Origin: Terriglobia bacterium
GTDB lineage: Bacteria > Acidobacteriota > Terriglobia > UBA7540
Length of the DNA: 14,427 bases
Reading direction: 5' to 3'
Assembly (NCBI GenBank): GCA_030036915.1
Contig: JASHSC010000052.1
Coordinates: 1-14,427 of the forward strand
Both the position numbers and the translations under genes were made by a program. Below, one piece after another: positions 1-6,887 of the stretch; within the stretch, counting starts at the first letter, position 1, and each line of letters begins with the position of its first letter. The notes below the pieces were generated by a model. That model ran no database searches. It saw nothing but the letters and a program-made list of their open reading frames with translations, and had not been told where the DNA came from.

Positions 1-57
1 AAGAGTCAAATTCGAAATTTCTATGCGGGGCATTACAAAAGCCAAATGAGCAGCGGC

Positions 58-3000
58 TCAGAACGCCCAATAGCCGTTGGGGTATGTCGTGGCGCCGGCA
101 ATTCCCACGAAGATTTGCCTGCCTAAGAAAAAGGGCAGGCCGAGGTCCCAGAAACCGTTTGAGGGGCTCGTGCCGCTGGGGGCGGCCAGGCTGTCAAAGG
201 CGACGCAACCCGCGCAATTGGAAAGCAGCGAGTCCGCATTGTCGATGTAGAGGGTGGCATTTCCAGAAGTGCCATTGAACCCGTTGAGCGTGAGGCTCAG
301 ACTGAGGGGGGAAGCGGGACAGTAATAAGTGTTATCCGCGCATACGGCCGTGGTAATGCCGGTGGCAGAAGTCAAAGTCGCAGGGTCGGAAACAAAGTAG
401 GCGTTGGAACCGCTGTCTACAAAGCCCGCGTCGGCATAATTGACGCCGTTGAAGGTAATGGAGGGAAACTGGCCCTGGCCGTCCAGCTCATAAGTCGTGG
501 CTGAGCCTGGAATCGCATTGTTGGGCTGTGTGTTATTGCCGAAGGTCAGCGTGCCGTAGAGCGTTGGCGCTCCACTCAGGGCCACTGCCGGTAAGTCGAT
601 CACCACGCCATTTGTGTCCGAAGAAGAAAACGCCGCCACGGGGTTCCAGACCTGATACTGGAGTGGTACAGAAGACGCTTCGCAGGTTGTGGTGTTGCAG
701 TAAGCGTAGGGGTAGGGTGAAACCTCTCCTTCCTCCGTCGCACATTCATTGACGCCGGCAACCGTACAGTCCTGCGGGGCGTTGCCAATGCCCAATATGC
801 CGTTGGCATTGAGAGTTGCCGCGCTGTTCTGCGCGATTCCGCCGCCGGTTGCGCAGGGTGTACTCGCAGGAGCCTCCTGACCATCCAAAATCACTTGCAT
901 CGGAACGCCGGAATTGGCGGTCCCGCCATCGACAGCCGGGACCTGCGAAGCCGTCTCGCCGGTAATTTGGATAGTGGCCAACTCCACCGGGCCCCAGGTG
1001 TACGTCAGGCTGCCGAATTCCGCGCACTCGTAGAGCGATTCACCGCTCGCGTTGCTGATGGAAGGCAGCGCAAGACCTCCAAGCTGGCTGGCAAGTACGC
1101 GCAGCCCGGCCGTCCCTGTGTCGACCAGAATATTGGGGATGGGGGCGCAGAGGGTGGTGCCGGGCTCGCAGACGGTCACGGTCGTGTAAATTCCGTTGGG
1201 ACGATTGTCATCAGGCCCCAGGTTGATGTCCACTCCCACGGCATTGGTGAGCCCCGTCAGTGATACGGTTTGCTGGCTGCCCGAAACGCCTCCGGTGTTG
1301 TCGGTGATGGTCAGAGTGCCGCTGCTCGATCCGCCTGCGGTTGGCGTGTATGTCACATTCACCGTGCAATTTGTGCCCGAGTATAGGGTCGGCGCGCAAT
1401 CGTCGTATTCGGAAAAAACGCTTGCCCCCAAGGTCACAGCGATGCCGGCAATAGATAACGGGCCTTTGCCCGTATTGCTGAGGGTAACGGTTTGAGGGAT
1501 GGTGGAATCGTTGAGCGCCAAGGCCGTAAATGTGAGCGGCGTCGTGGTGACGGAAGCTGTGCCATTGACCACCACACCCGTGCCCGTCAGGGTGATCGAT
1601 TGCTGGCTGGGATTGGCATTGTCCCCAAAGGTAAGCGCGGCCGTTCGGCTGCCGCTACCCTGGGGCGTGAATGTCACGTAGGCGGTGCATCCGGTCGAAG
1701 CAGGCACTCCGCCTGCGCAGTCATCGAGCACGATGGAAAAGTCGCCGGCATTGGTACCCGTGATCGCCACGCTATCGACCGACAGGACCGCGTTGCCCCC
1801 GTTGAAAAGCGATGCCGCCTGCATGCTGCTGGTTACGCCCACGGTTTCATTGCTGAAATTAAGAGCAGTGGGCGGAGTCGGGGAAACGTCGGCGAGCGGG
1901 CCGAGGCCGGTGCCCGAGAGCACCACCGATTGCTGGCTGTTCGGGACGTTTCCGCTATTGTCCGTCACCACCAGGGATGCGGCACGGCCAAAGGGGGCGG
2001 TGGGCGTGAAGCTGACGTAGAAGGCGCAACTTGCCGACGCCGCCAGCGAGCTTAAGCAAGTAGTGCTGGAAATAACGAAATCTCCCGGATTGCTGCCGGT
2101 GATCGCGAAGGTGGCAATGGCCAGCGGCTCATTCCCCAAATTGCTCAATGTGATGGCTTGAGGGCCAATGTTCGTGGACACTTGCTGGGGGCCAAAATTC
2201 GTTCCATTCACCGGTGAAATCCCTGCCAGTGGCCCGATTCCCATTCCCGAGAGCACCACCGTCTGCTGTGTGCCCGGGGAGTTGCCCCCGCTGTCGGTAA
2301 AGATCAGTGAAGCGGAGCGGCCCAGGGGCGTGGTGGGTGCAAACGTGATACTCACAGTGCAACTGCTCAACGCGGCGAGCGGGCTCGTACAGGTGTCGCT
2401 GGATATTCCGAAGTCGCCGGAATTCGACCCGGCAAGCTGAACGCTGCTGAAGACCAACGTCGAGCCCGTGCGGTTAGTCAGCGACACGCTCTGGGCGGCA
2501 CTGGCGGTCCCCACATTCTGGCCCGCAAATGTTATCGAACTGGCGCTGACACTAACGATCCCTGTGACTCCCAGCGCCGTTGAAGCACTCACGGGGGCGT
2601 TGGATGAGCTGACGATCGGCGGGCCGGAAGCTTCTCCGGTCGAGGCGAGGGGAACGGCCAGGGCGAGTGAGGCGTTAATCGTCGCGCTGCCGCCCGAGAG
2701 GCTGGTAGCCAGTCCTGCGTTGTTGATAGTCGCCACGCCCGGCGCCGAAGAAGTCCAAACCACATCCATCGTGAGGTTTTGTTTCGTCCCGTTGGCGTAA
2801 TAACCCGTGGCAGTAAATTGCTCTGTTGTTCCGGCTAGAATCGTGGGATTTGCCGGCGTGACGAGAATGCCGGTTAAGCCATCGCCTGGATCAGCGCCCT
2901 GCGTGGGAGTTACATCCAGAGGTGCGAGGCCGTTTACGGAATTCCTTGGTTCGCCCAGCCCCAAGGATCGGCCCGAATGGTCCTCAACCGCCTCGACAGA

Positions 3001-3690
3001 GATGATCGAAACCAGGTTTTTCAAATCGGGCATGCTCGTTGTGGGTTTTGTATTGAGCATGGCCCCGCCAGAATCCGCGAGATTGATAGCGGGATCGGGC
3101 GCTGCCAAACCCGTACCCATCAAAGCGACGGTGGCAGGGCTTGAGTCTGCGCTTGCTTTAAACTTTAGTGTGGCCGTTCGCGGGCCCAATGCGGTGGGCG
3201 TAAAGATCACGGTGATTTCGCAACTCTCACCGGAAGCGAGCGTACCGGAACTGAGCGGACAATCGCTGCTTACAGCAAACTCTGCGGAAGCACTGCCGCT
3301 GACCGTTATGCTTCGTATGCTGAGCGGTCCTGCCTGATTATTCCTCAGAGTCGCAGTCATCGCCGCGCTCGGCCTATTCAAAATCTGGCTGCCGAAGGGT
3401 AAACTCGAAGGACTAAGCGTGGCCTGGGCGAGCGCTGTGGGGATGCAACAAAGCAGGAAGAGCAAGCCTGTGATCCCGTTGCGAAATTGCCCGGACCACC
3501 GCGATGCCGGCAGTGATTGGAACTTTCTAAGGTTATTGGAAAGGTGAAAACCCGCACCAGCGTTCACGTGGCGTTCCCTATTGCAAGCCCGCAGGGCACG
3601 GCTGCACACCTTGGTGAGTTGCTTTGCGCACGCGAGCCCCTGGGTCAAAAAATTGTTTCGTATGGATGAGACAACCTTAATGATTATCAA
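58..3690 (-). CDS. Secreted choice-of-anchor D / Ig-like / DUF3443 protein
   Basis: A 1210-residue exported protein. From this start the signal peptide is internal: a hydrophobic core at about residues 71-88 (GITGLLFLLCCIPTALA) ends in an ALA|QA cleavage site at 88/89. The preceding 70 residues are unusually long, so translation may begin later, for example at the GTG codon for Val42. Domains in order: ASH/choice-of-anchor D at about 92-195; a linker at 196-272; a bacterial Ig-like group 2 domain at about 273-342; four more ASH modules at about 378-485, 490-597, 605-705 and 712-814; then DUF3443 at about 818-1210. The ASH modules share the pattern LSGTGxGPLA, FTPT and paired cysteines. DUF3443 carries VDTGTAGLR (Asp857), GILGIG (964-969), VDSGS (Asp1092) and FFLGRQIF near the end, a pepsin-like motif order. 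Stand-alone on its strand. Probably a cell-surface or periplasmic protein; its substrate is unknown. Family assignment is firm, protease function is inferred. Confidence 0.9.
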   Translation of the reverse strand: MIIIKVVSSIRNNFLTQGLACAKQLTKVCSRALRACNRERHVNAGAGFHLSNNLRKFQSLPASRWSGQFRNGITGLLFLLCCIPTALAQATLSPSSLPFGSQILNRPSAAMTATLRNNQAGPLSIRSITVSGSASAEFAVSSDCPLSSGTLASGESCEITVIFTPTALGPRTATLKFKASADSSPATVALMGTGLAAPDPAINLADSGGAMLNTKPTTSMPDLKNLVSIISVEAVEDHSGRSLGLGEPRNSVNGLAPLDVTPTQGADPGDGLTGILVTPANPTILAGTTEQFTATGYYANGTKQNLTMDVVWTSSAPGVATINNAGLATSLSGGSATINASLALAVPLASTGEASGPPIVSSSNAPVSASTALGVTGIVSVSASSITFAGQNVGTASAAQSVSLTNRTGSTLVFSSVQLAGSNSGDFGISSDTCTSPLAALSSCTVSITFAPTTPLGRSASLIFTDSGGNSPGTQQTVVLSGMGIGPLAGISPVNGTNFGPQQVSTNIGPQAITLSNLGNEPLAIATFAITGSNPGDFVISSTTCLSSLAASASCAFYVSFTPTAPFGRAASLVVTDNSGNVPNSQQSVVLSGTGLGPLADVSPTPPTALNFSNETVGVTSSMQAASLFNGGNAVLSVDSVAITGTNAGDFSIVLDDCAGGVPASTGCTAYVTFTPQGSGSRTAALTFGDNANPSQQSITLTGTGVVVNGTASVTTTPLTFTALALNDSTIPQTVTLSNTGKGPLSIAGIAVTLGASVFSEYDDCAPTLYSGTNCTVNVTYTPTAGGSSSGTLTITDNTGGVSGSQQTVSLTGLTNAVGVDINLGPDDNRPNGIYTTVTVCEPGTTLCAPIPNILVDTGTAGLRVLASQLGGLALPSISNASGESLYECAEFGSLTYTWGPVELATIQITGETASQVPAVDGGTANSGVPMQVILDGQEAPASTPCATGGGIAQNSAATLNANGILGIGNAPQDCTVAGVNECATEEGEVSPYPYAYCNTTTCEASSVPLQYQVWNPVAAFSSSDTNGVVIDLPAVALSGAPTLYGTLTFGNNTQPNNAIPGSATTYELDGQGQFPSITFNGVNYADAGFVDSGSNAYFVSDPATLTSATGITTAVCADNTYYCPASPLSLSLTLNGFNGTSGNATLYIDNADSLLSNCAGCVAFDSLAAPSGTSPSNGFWDLGLPFFLGRQIFVGIAGATTYPNGYWAF
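1246..2553 (-). repeat. Four tandem ASH (choice-of-anchor D) coding modules
   Basis: Four consecutive modules of about 105-115 codons lie inside the large secreted protein. Each has the order LxNxGxxPL, ITGxNxGDF, a cysteine pair, FTPT, and LSGTG. Two adjacent modules still share the identical 16-base string CCCGAGAGCACCACCG at 1913-1928 and 2246-2261, exactly 333 bases (111 codons) apart, which points to internal duplication. The first module of the protein (residues 92-195) is separated from these four by the Ig-like domain. Confidence 0.75.
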
Positions 3691-3962
3691 CTAGCAATCT
3701 GAAAAAAGCAACATGATTGGGCTAGGGTGGCGGGCGTCGTATTGATGGAATTCAAAATAAGTGCACTCGGTATTTTAATGTTCTACCGAGCATGATCAAT
3801 TTATCTGTTGCGATTTCACGAGTTGCTGTGCCGCAGGAGCTTCACTTACAATAGGCAAAGTTTCCCTGGGCCCAATACGGTAAAGATCTTCCTTTCACCT
3901 CCAATCTCCCTGTCTAAGGGGGGTCAGGTGGCCGGACAACCTTCGATGGGAGGCATGCGGAA
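3691..3962. other. Divergent intergenic region, weak signals only
   Basis: These 272 bases separate the minus-strand secreted protein from the plus-strand cyclase gene. A perfect 7-base inverted repeat, CTCGGTA at 3766-3772 and TACCGAG at 3784-3790, surrounds an AT-rich 11-base loop and could be an operator or small hairpin. A possible plus-strand promoter is TTGCTG (3823-3828), an 18-base spacer and TACAAT (3847-3852); the -10 is good and the -35 poor. No convincing small gene was found; the plus-strand reading frame starting near 3808 overlaps the cyclase out of frame and looks like a shadow. Confidence 0.4.
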
Positions 3963-4646
3963 ATGTACAAAGACCACGAGAGAATCTTTTCACAGGTGGC
4001 GGGGAAAACGGGTTACTGGATATTCGTGCGGCTGACCAACAAGGAATCGATTCGCTACATGAATCTGCCGGGTTACGTCCCCAAACGCATCGACTGCAAG
4101 GCGAAAACGGCGGACAAGAACAGTACGAAGGGTATATGGCAATTGGCGGGCCTGGTGGTGGACCACCGCATCCATTCCAGCGTTTACGATCCTGACAAAA
4201 TTAACGATGCAGCGTCGGCGTGGCGCGATTTCGAGACTCACGTGCTAACCAGGCCGGGAACACCGTACGCCGTTGATGGGAATACAAAATCCAAACACTA
4301 CGGTTGCGTCATGCTCAGCGGCAAGTACATCTACAGCGATTACGATCTGTGGGATATCATCGACCCTGCCAACCCCCGCCGCAACTTCGGCGTGGTGGAA
4401 GAACTGCACGGGCAAACGCACATTCGCAACCCCTTGCAGCGCGAGGTGGAGGAACGCCTGGCCGGAACTCCGGTGGCGGATTTGGTGCAACACAGCGGCG
4501 AGATGCAATTCAAAGCTCCCACCGATCAGCCCATCGATGCGTTCGGGCCCAAGGGCGAAGTGGTGACCTTGCTGAACCTGCTTACCTGGAAGACCTGGTG
4601 CAAGGAAAGGTTTGAGGGCCGGATCTCTATCGGGGAAAGGTATTGA
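3963..4646 (+). CDS. ExoY/CyaA-like (anthrax toxin-type) nucleotidyl cyclase, compact
   Basis: A 227-residue protein that matches, region by region, the catalytic core of class II nucleotidyl cyclases (CyaA of Bordetella, oedema factor, ExoY), which make cyclic nucleotides from NTPs. VRLTN (Arg23) lines up with CyaA FRLVN (Arg41). KRIDCKAK (Lys41, Lys46, Lys48) has the same spacing as CyaA K58-H63-K65 and ExoY K81-K86-K88, with Lys in place of His as in ExoY. WQLAGL (60-64) matches the GxQAG segment. SDYDLW gives the metal-binding pair Asp126 and Asp128. DLVQHSGE (173-180) matches CyaA DVVQHGTE, with His177 equivalent to His298. The CyaA Asn304 position is Phe183 here. The protein is shorter than ExoY (378 residues) and the CyaA catalytic region (about 364). 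It lacks a signal peptide and probably the activator-binding regions. GGGAGG at 3948-3953 supports the ATG start. The alignment is from memory; activity and nucleotide preference are inferred. Confidence 0.78.
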   Translation: MYKDHERIFSQVAGKTGYWIFVRLTNKESIRYMNLPGYVPKRIDCKAKTADKNSTKGIWQLAGLVVDHRIHSSVYDPDKINDAASAWRDFETHVLTRPGTPYAVDGNTKSKHYGCVMLSGKYIYSDYDLWDIIDPANPRRNFGVVEELHGQTHIRNPLQREVEERLAGTPVADLVQHSGEMQFKAPTDQPIDAFGPKGEVVTLLNLLTWKTWCKERFEGRISIGERY

Positions 4647-4671
4647 GCGGCTTTCCGGCGATATGAGTTGC

Positions 4672-5952
4672 TCACCGCAAGTCCAGCGGCTTTGCTTCCG
4701 ATGCAAGAATGTCGGCGGGCAGACCCATGATTTTTGCCAGAGTTGGGGCAATCTGCTGAATCGAGATTCGCCCCAGATTTTTTCTGGCGGCGATGTCGCA
4801 GCCCACGATGGTAAACATCGCCTCCATGCCGACACGCGAAGGCAAATAACCGTGGGTGCCGCGATCCCGCGGGGAATTGTTCACCAGAGGCCCTTCCATT
4901 CGCTCAGAGAAGGTAAAGCCCGGCGCCGCCTCAATCATCAGTTCAGCATCGGGATCGGCTTGCAGCACTTCCAGTTTTTCCCGACCGATAATTTCTTGCA
5001 CGGCGCCTGCGGCTTGAAGCTGATCCATTGCAGCCTCCAGACGCCGGCGGTCGTCTGCGGAAGGCCGCTCGAGCCAGTAAACCGCCAGCGAACCGCCGGC
5101 GCTCACTGTCCCCAATCGCCGCAACGAAAACGAGCCGTCCGCGCCGCGCGCGAAAAGGCCGTTTTGGACAAAGGCAACTAGCGGCGCCGCCTCTTTCTCC
5201 ACCGGCAAGAAGCCATGGTCAGAAAGCACCACAAGGGCCGTCGCAGGATCGGTTGAAATCGCGTCACGGATTTTTCCGATCGCCTCGTCGGCGGATTCCA
5301 GCGCCGTGAGCGCCTCCGCGGAAGCCGGACCGAAGGAGTGCGCCTTCGCGTCGTACCAGACGAAATGCACCAACAAGAGGTCCGGCCGATATTGATTCCA
5401 CAGGTAGAGCGCTGCTTCCCCGCGCAGTTTGTCGGGATCCGCTTTCCCGCGCAGTGACGCCAGCCGTTTGGCCACTTCGCCGAAAAGCCCCGGAGTCGAG
5501 TGGCGCGCGGGCGTCTCAAAATCGCTGTGCGGGTCGGGCGCGGTGGGGTTCCAGATTTCCGGAATGCTGTGGTCGATCGCAGCGCCTGCACTCACCGGCC
5601 AACTGAGGGAGGCAGTGCGCCGGCGGCTGGCGCGCGCCACATCCCACAACGCCGGAGCGCGCAACGCAGCCGCGAACCAGCTCCAGGGCCGCGCCTTTTC
5701 GGTAGGGTCCAGCGACGCCAGATGGCTATAGATTCCATGCGTGCGCGGAGGAACGCCGGTAACCATCGTCGCATGCGCCGGGTAAGTCGTGGACGGATAA
5801 ATCGTCTCGACTGATTCCGCGCTGGCTCCCAACTTCTCAAGCGCGTTCAGGTTCGGAAACCGCAATCGCTGTTCCGCAGCGCGATAAATGTCCGGCCGCA
5901 GGCCATCGACCGAGAGCACGATCAACCGCCCGGATTGTGATGGCTTTATCAC
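4672..5952 (-). CDS. Type I phosphodiesterase / nucleotide pyrophosphatase family protein
   Basis: A 426-residue member of the alkaline phosphatase superfamily, NPP branch, which hydrolyses phosphodiester or pyrophosphate bonds using two metal ions and a threonine nucleophile. All expected residues are visible: VDGLRPD with Asp16; STTYPAHATMVTG with nucleophile Thr56; YDAKAH with Asp201 and His205; SDHG with Asp245 and His246; and GTHGYLP with His367. Length is typical. The start is GTG, with GGGA upstream, and there is no signal peptide, so the enzyme appears cytoplasmic, whereas many bacterial relatives are exported. It converges on the cyclase gene with a gap of only 25 bases. The natural substrate cannot be told from the sequence; a nucleotide, phospholipid head group or phosphonate are all possible. 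Confidence 0.88.
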   Translation of the reverse strand: MIKPSQSGRLIVLSVDGLRPDIYRAAEQRLRFPNLNALEKLGASAESVETIYPSTTYPAHATMVTGVPPRTHGIYSHLASLDPTEKARPWSWFAAALRAPALWDVARASRRRTASLSWPVSAGAAIDHSIPEIWNPTAPDPHSDFETPARHSTPGLFGEVAKRLASLRGKADPDKLRGEAALYLWNQYRPDLLLVHFVWYDAKAHSFGPASAEALTALESADEAIGKIRDAISTDPATALVVLSDHGFLPVEKEAAPLVAFVQNGLFARGADGSFSLRRLGTVSAGGSLAVYWLERPSADDRRRLEAAMDQLQAAGAVQEIIGREKLEVLQADPDAELMIEAAPGFTFSERMEGPLVNNSPRDRGTHGYLPSRVGMEAMFTIVGCDIAARKNLGRISIQQIAPTLAKIMGLPADILASEAKPLDLR

Positions 5953-6056
5953 TGCTTATCATTCCCGTTCCAAATGCCGCAAGTTCCGCACATTGTTTAT
6001 CACGTTTCACACATTCCAGCCACCGCCGTGGAAATCAACGCTGGCCGCCCCAACTG

Positions 6057-6065
6057 TGATATAAT
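6057..6065 (+). promoter_or_regulatory. Extended -10 promoter for the GTPase cluster
   Basis: TGATATAAT is a perfect extended -10 element (TGnTATAAT). No good -35 hexamer sits 16-18 bases upstream, as is usual for extended -10 promoters. The predicted transcription start is around 6071-6073, about 45 bases before the TTG start of the first gene of the plus-strand cluster. The TGA at 6057-6059 is also the in-frame stop that limits any upstream extension of that gene. Confidence 0.5.
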
Positions 6066-6116
6066 GATCCTATCCAAGAAAGCCGCAAGAGAATCCGCGC
6101 TCGTGTCGCGGAGATT

Positions 6117-6395
6117 TTGCAGGGAATCGGCCGTATTCGGCACGACCTCGGACTACCGCAGCGGCAGAACGAACTGACCCGCCTGCTTGCCGCGCACCAC
6201 TCGCGCATGTGGGTGACTCTACACGAAACACGGGGAGAAACGCTGCGCGGCTACGGTCCCGTACCGGAAGAACTCACCGCTTACCTTAATCCGCGAGTGG
6301 ATAATCTCCTTGCCTTGGTGGCGGATTTGCGAACCGCCATCGAATCCGGGGCAAAGCCTGCTTCGGCAGGTGAGGTGAAGGACAAGCCGGCATGA
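6117..6395 (+). CDS. Small helical protein, paralogue of its downstream neighbour
   Basis: A 92-residue protein of unknown function, predicted largely helical. The start is uncertain. TTG at 6117 follows GGAG (6110-6113) closely, and the frame is open back to 6060 (reading RKRIRARVAEIL before the TTG) but without ATG or GTG, so ATC or ATT starts are the only others. Residues 31-47 read MWVTLHETRGETLRGYG and match LWVILENARPARMKGYG in the next protein (residues 90-106). A similar L-x-x-P-Q segment lies about 17 residues earlier in both. The C-terminal tail is low-complexity (AKPASAGEVKDKPA). It is the first gene of the cluster, 27 bases before the next, and is likely co-transcribed with the dynamin-like GTPase. 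No family recognised. Confidence 0.6.
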   Translation: MQGIGRIRHDLGLPQRQNELTRLLAAHHSRMWVTLHETRGETLRGYGPVPEELTAYLNPRVDNLLALVADLRTAIESGAKPASAGEVKDKPA

Positions 6396-6422
6396 AGTGG
6401 CGGGCGAGCGGCAGGGGAAACG

Positions 6423-6851
6423 ATGGCTCTGAGCGAACTCCACGCGCGCAGGCTGGCGACGGTGGCTAAGATGTTTGAGGCGGCCCTCGACCGCATGGAA
6501 CTGACTTTGCGCGCAGTCGAAGAGGGCGGCGAAGCCACGAGCATTGCCAGAATTTCAGTTGAGCAGGTGCGGACAATTCGCGACAGAATGTCGGCCATTC
6601 GCGACCATTTGCGCGAAGGTCTGGAGCACTTCTCGATCAAGTTACAAAAACCCGAGCCCCAACAGATGCTCGTCGCAGAGCTTTCCACGCTCTGGGTGAT
6701 CCTGGAAAACGCCCGTCCCGCGCGCATGAAGGGATATGGGCAGGAATTCGCTCCGCATGATAAGGCGGATTGGGAGAACCTCATTCAAGCCCTGATGCGT
6801 GATACAGAGTCGATCCGGCGCGTCGTCATGAAAGCATCCGGAAAGAGCTGA
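6423..6851 (+). CDS. Helical protein of unknown function next to dynamin-like GTPase
   Basis: A 142-residue, charged, helix-rich protein without signal peptide or membrane segment. An AGGGGAA ribosome binding site (about 6412-6418) precedes the ATG. The N-terminal 75 residues have coiled-coil character (heptad-like Leu, Met and Ile with Arg and Glu). The C-terminal half contains LWVILENARPARMKGYG (90-106), shared with the preceding small protein. It ends 36 bases before the GTPase gene, so it is probably a partner or regulator of that GTPase. No named family recognised; function is inferred from context only. Confidence 0.75.
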   Translation: MALSELHARRLATVAKMFEAALDRMELTLRAVEEGGEATSIARISVEQVRTIRDRMSAIRDHLREGLEHFSIKLQKPEPQQMLVAELSTLWVILENARPARMKGYGQEFAPHDKADWENLIQALMRDTESIRRVVMKASGKS

Positions 6852-6887
6852 GATCCGGCCGAGCGGCCGGCCGCAAATTCGACTTCC

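Noticed and set aside
1492..2055. Long plus-strand reading frame (187 residues) opposite the large secreted protein
   Set aside because: Its translation is low-complexity Arg/Gly-rich and lies entirely antisense to well-formed ASH modules; it is a GC-driven shadow.
4245..4835. 196-residue minus-strand frame opposite the cyclase
   Set aside because: It overlaps both the cyclase and the end of the phosphodiesterase gene and shows no family features.
5974..6177. 67-residue plus-strand frame, including an ATG at 6064
   Set aside because: It overlaps the small helical protein out of frame, has no clear ribosome binding site, and its sequence shows no pattern; the alternative frame has paralogue support.
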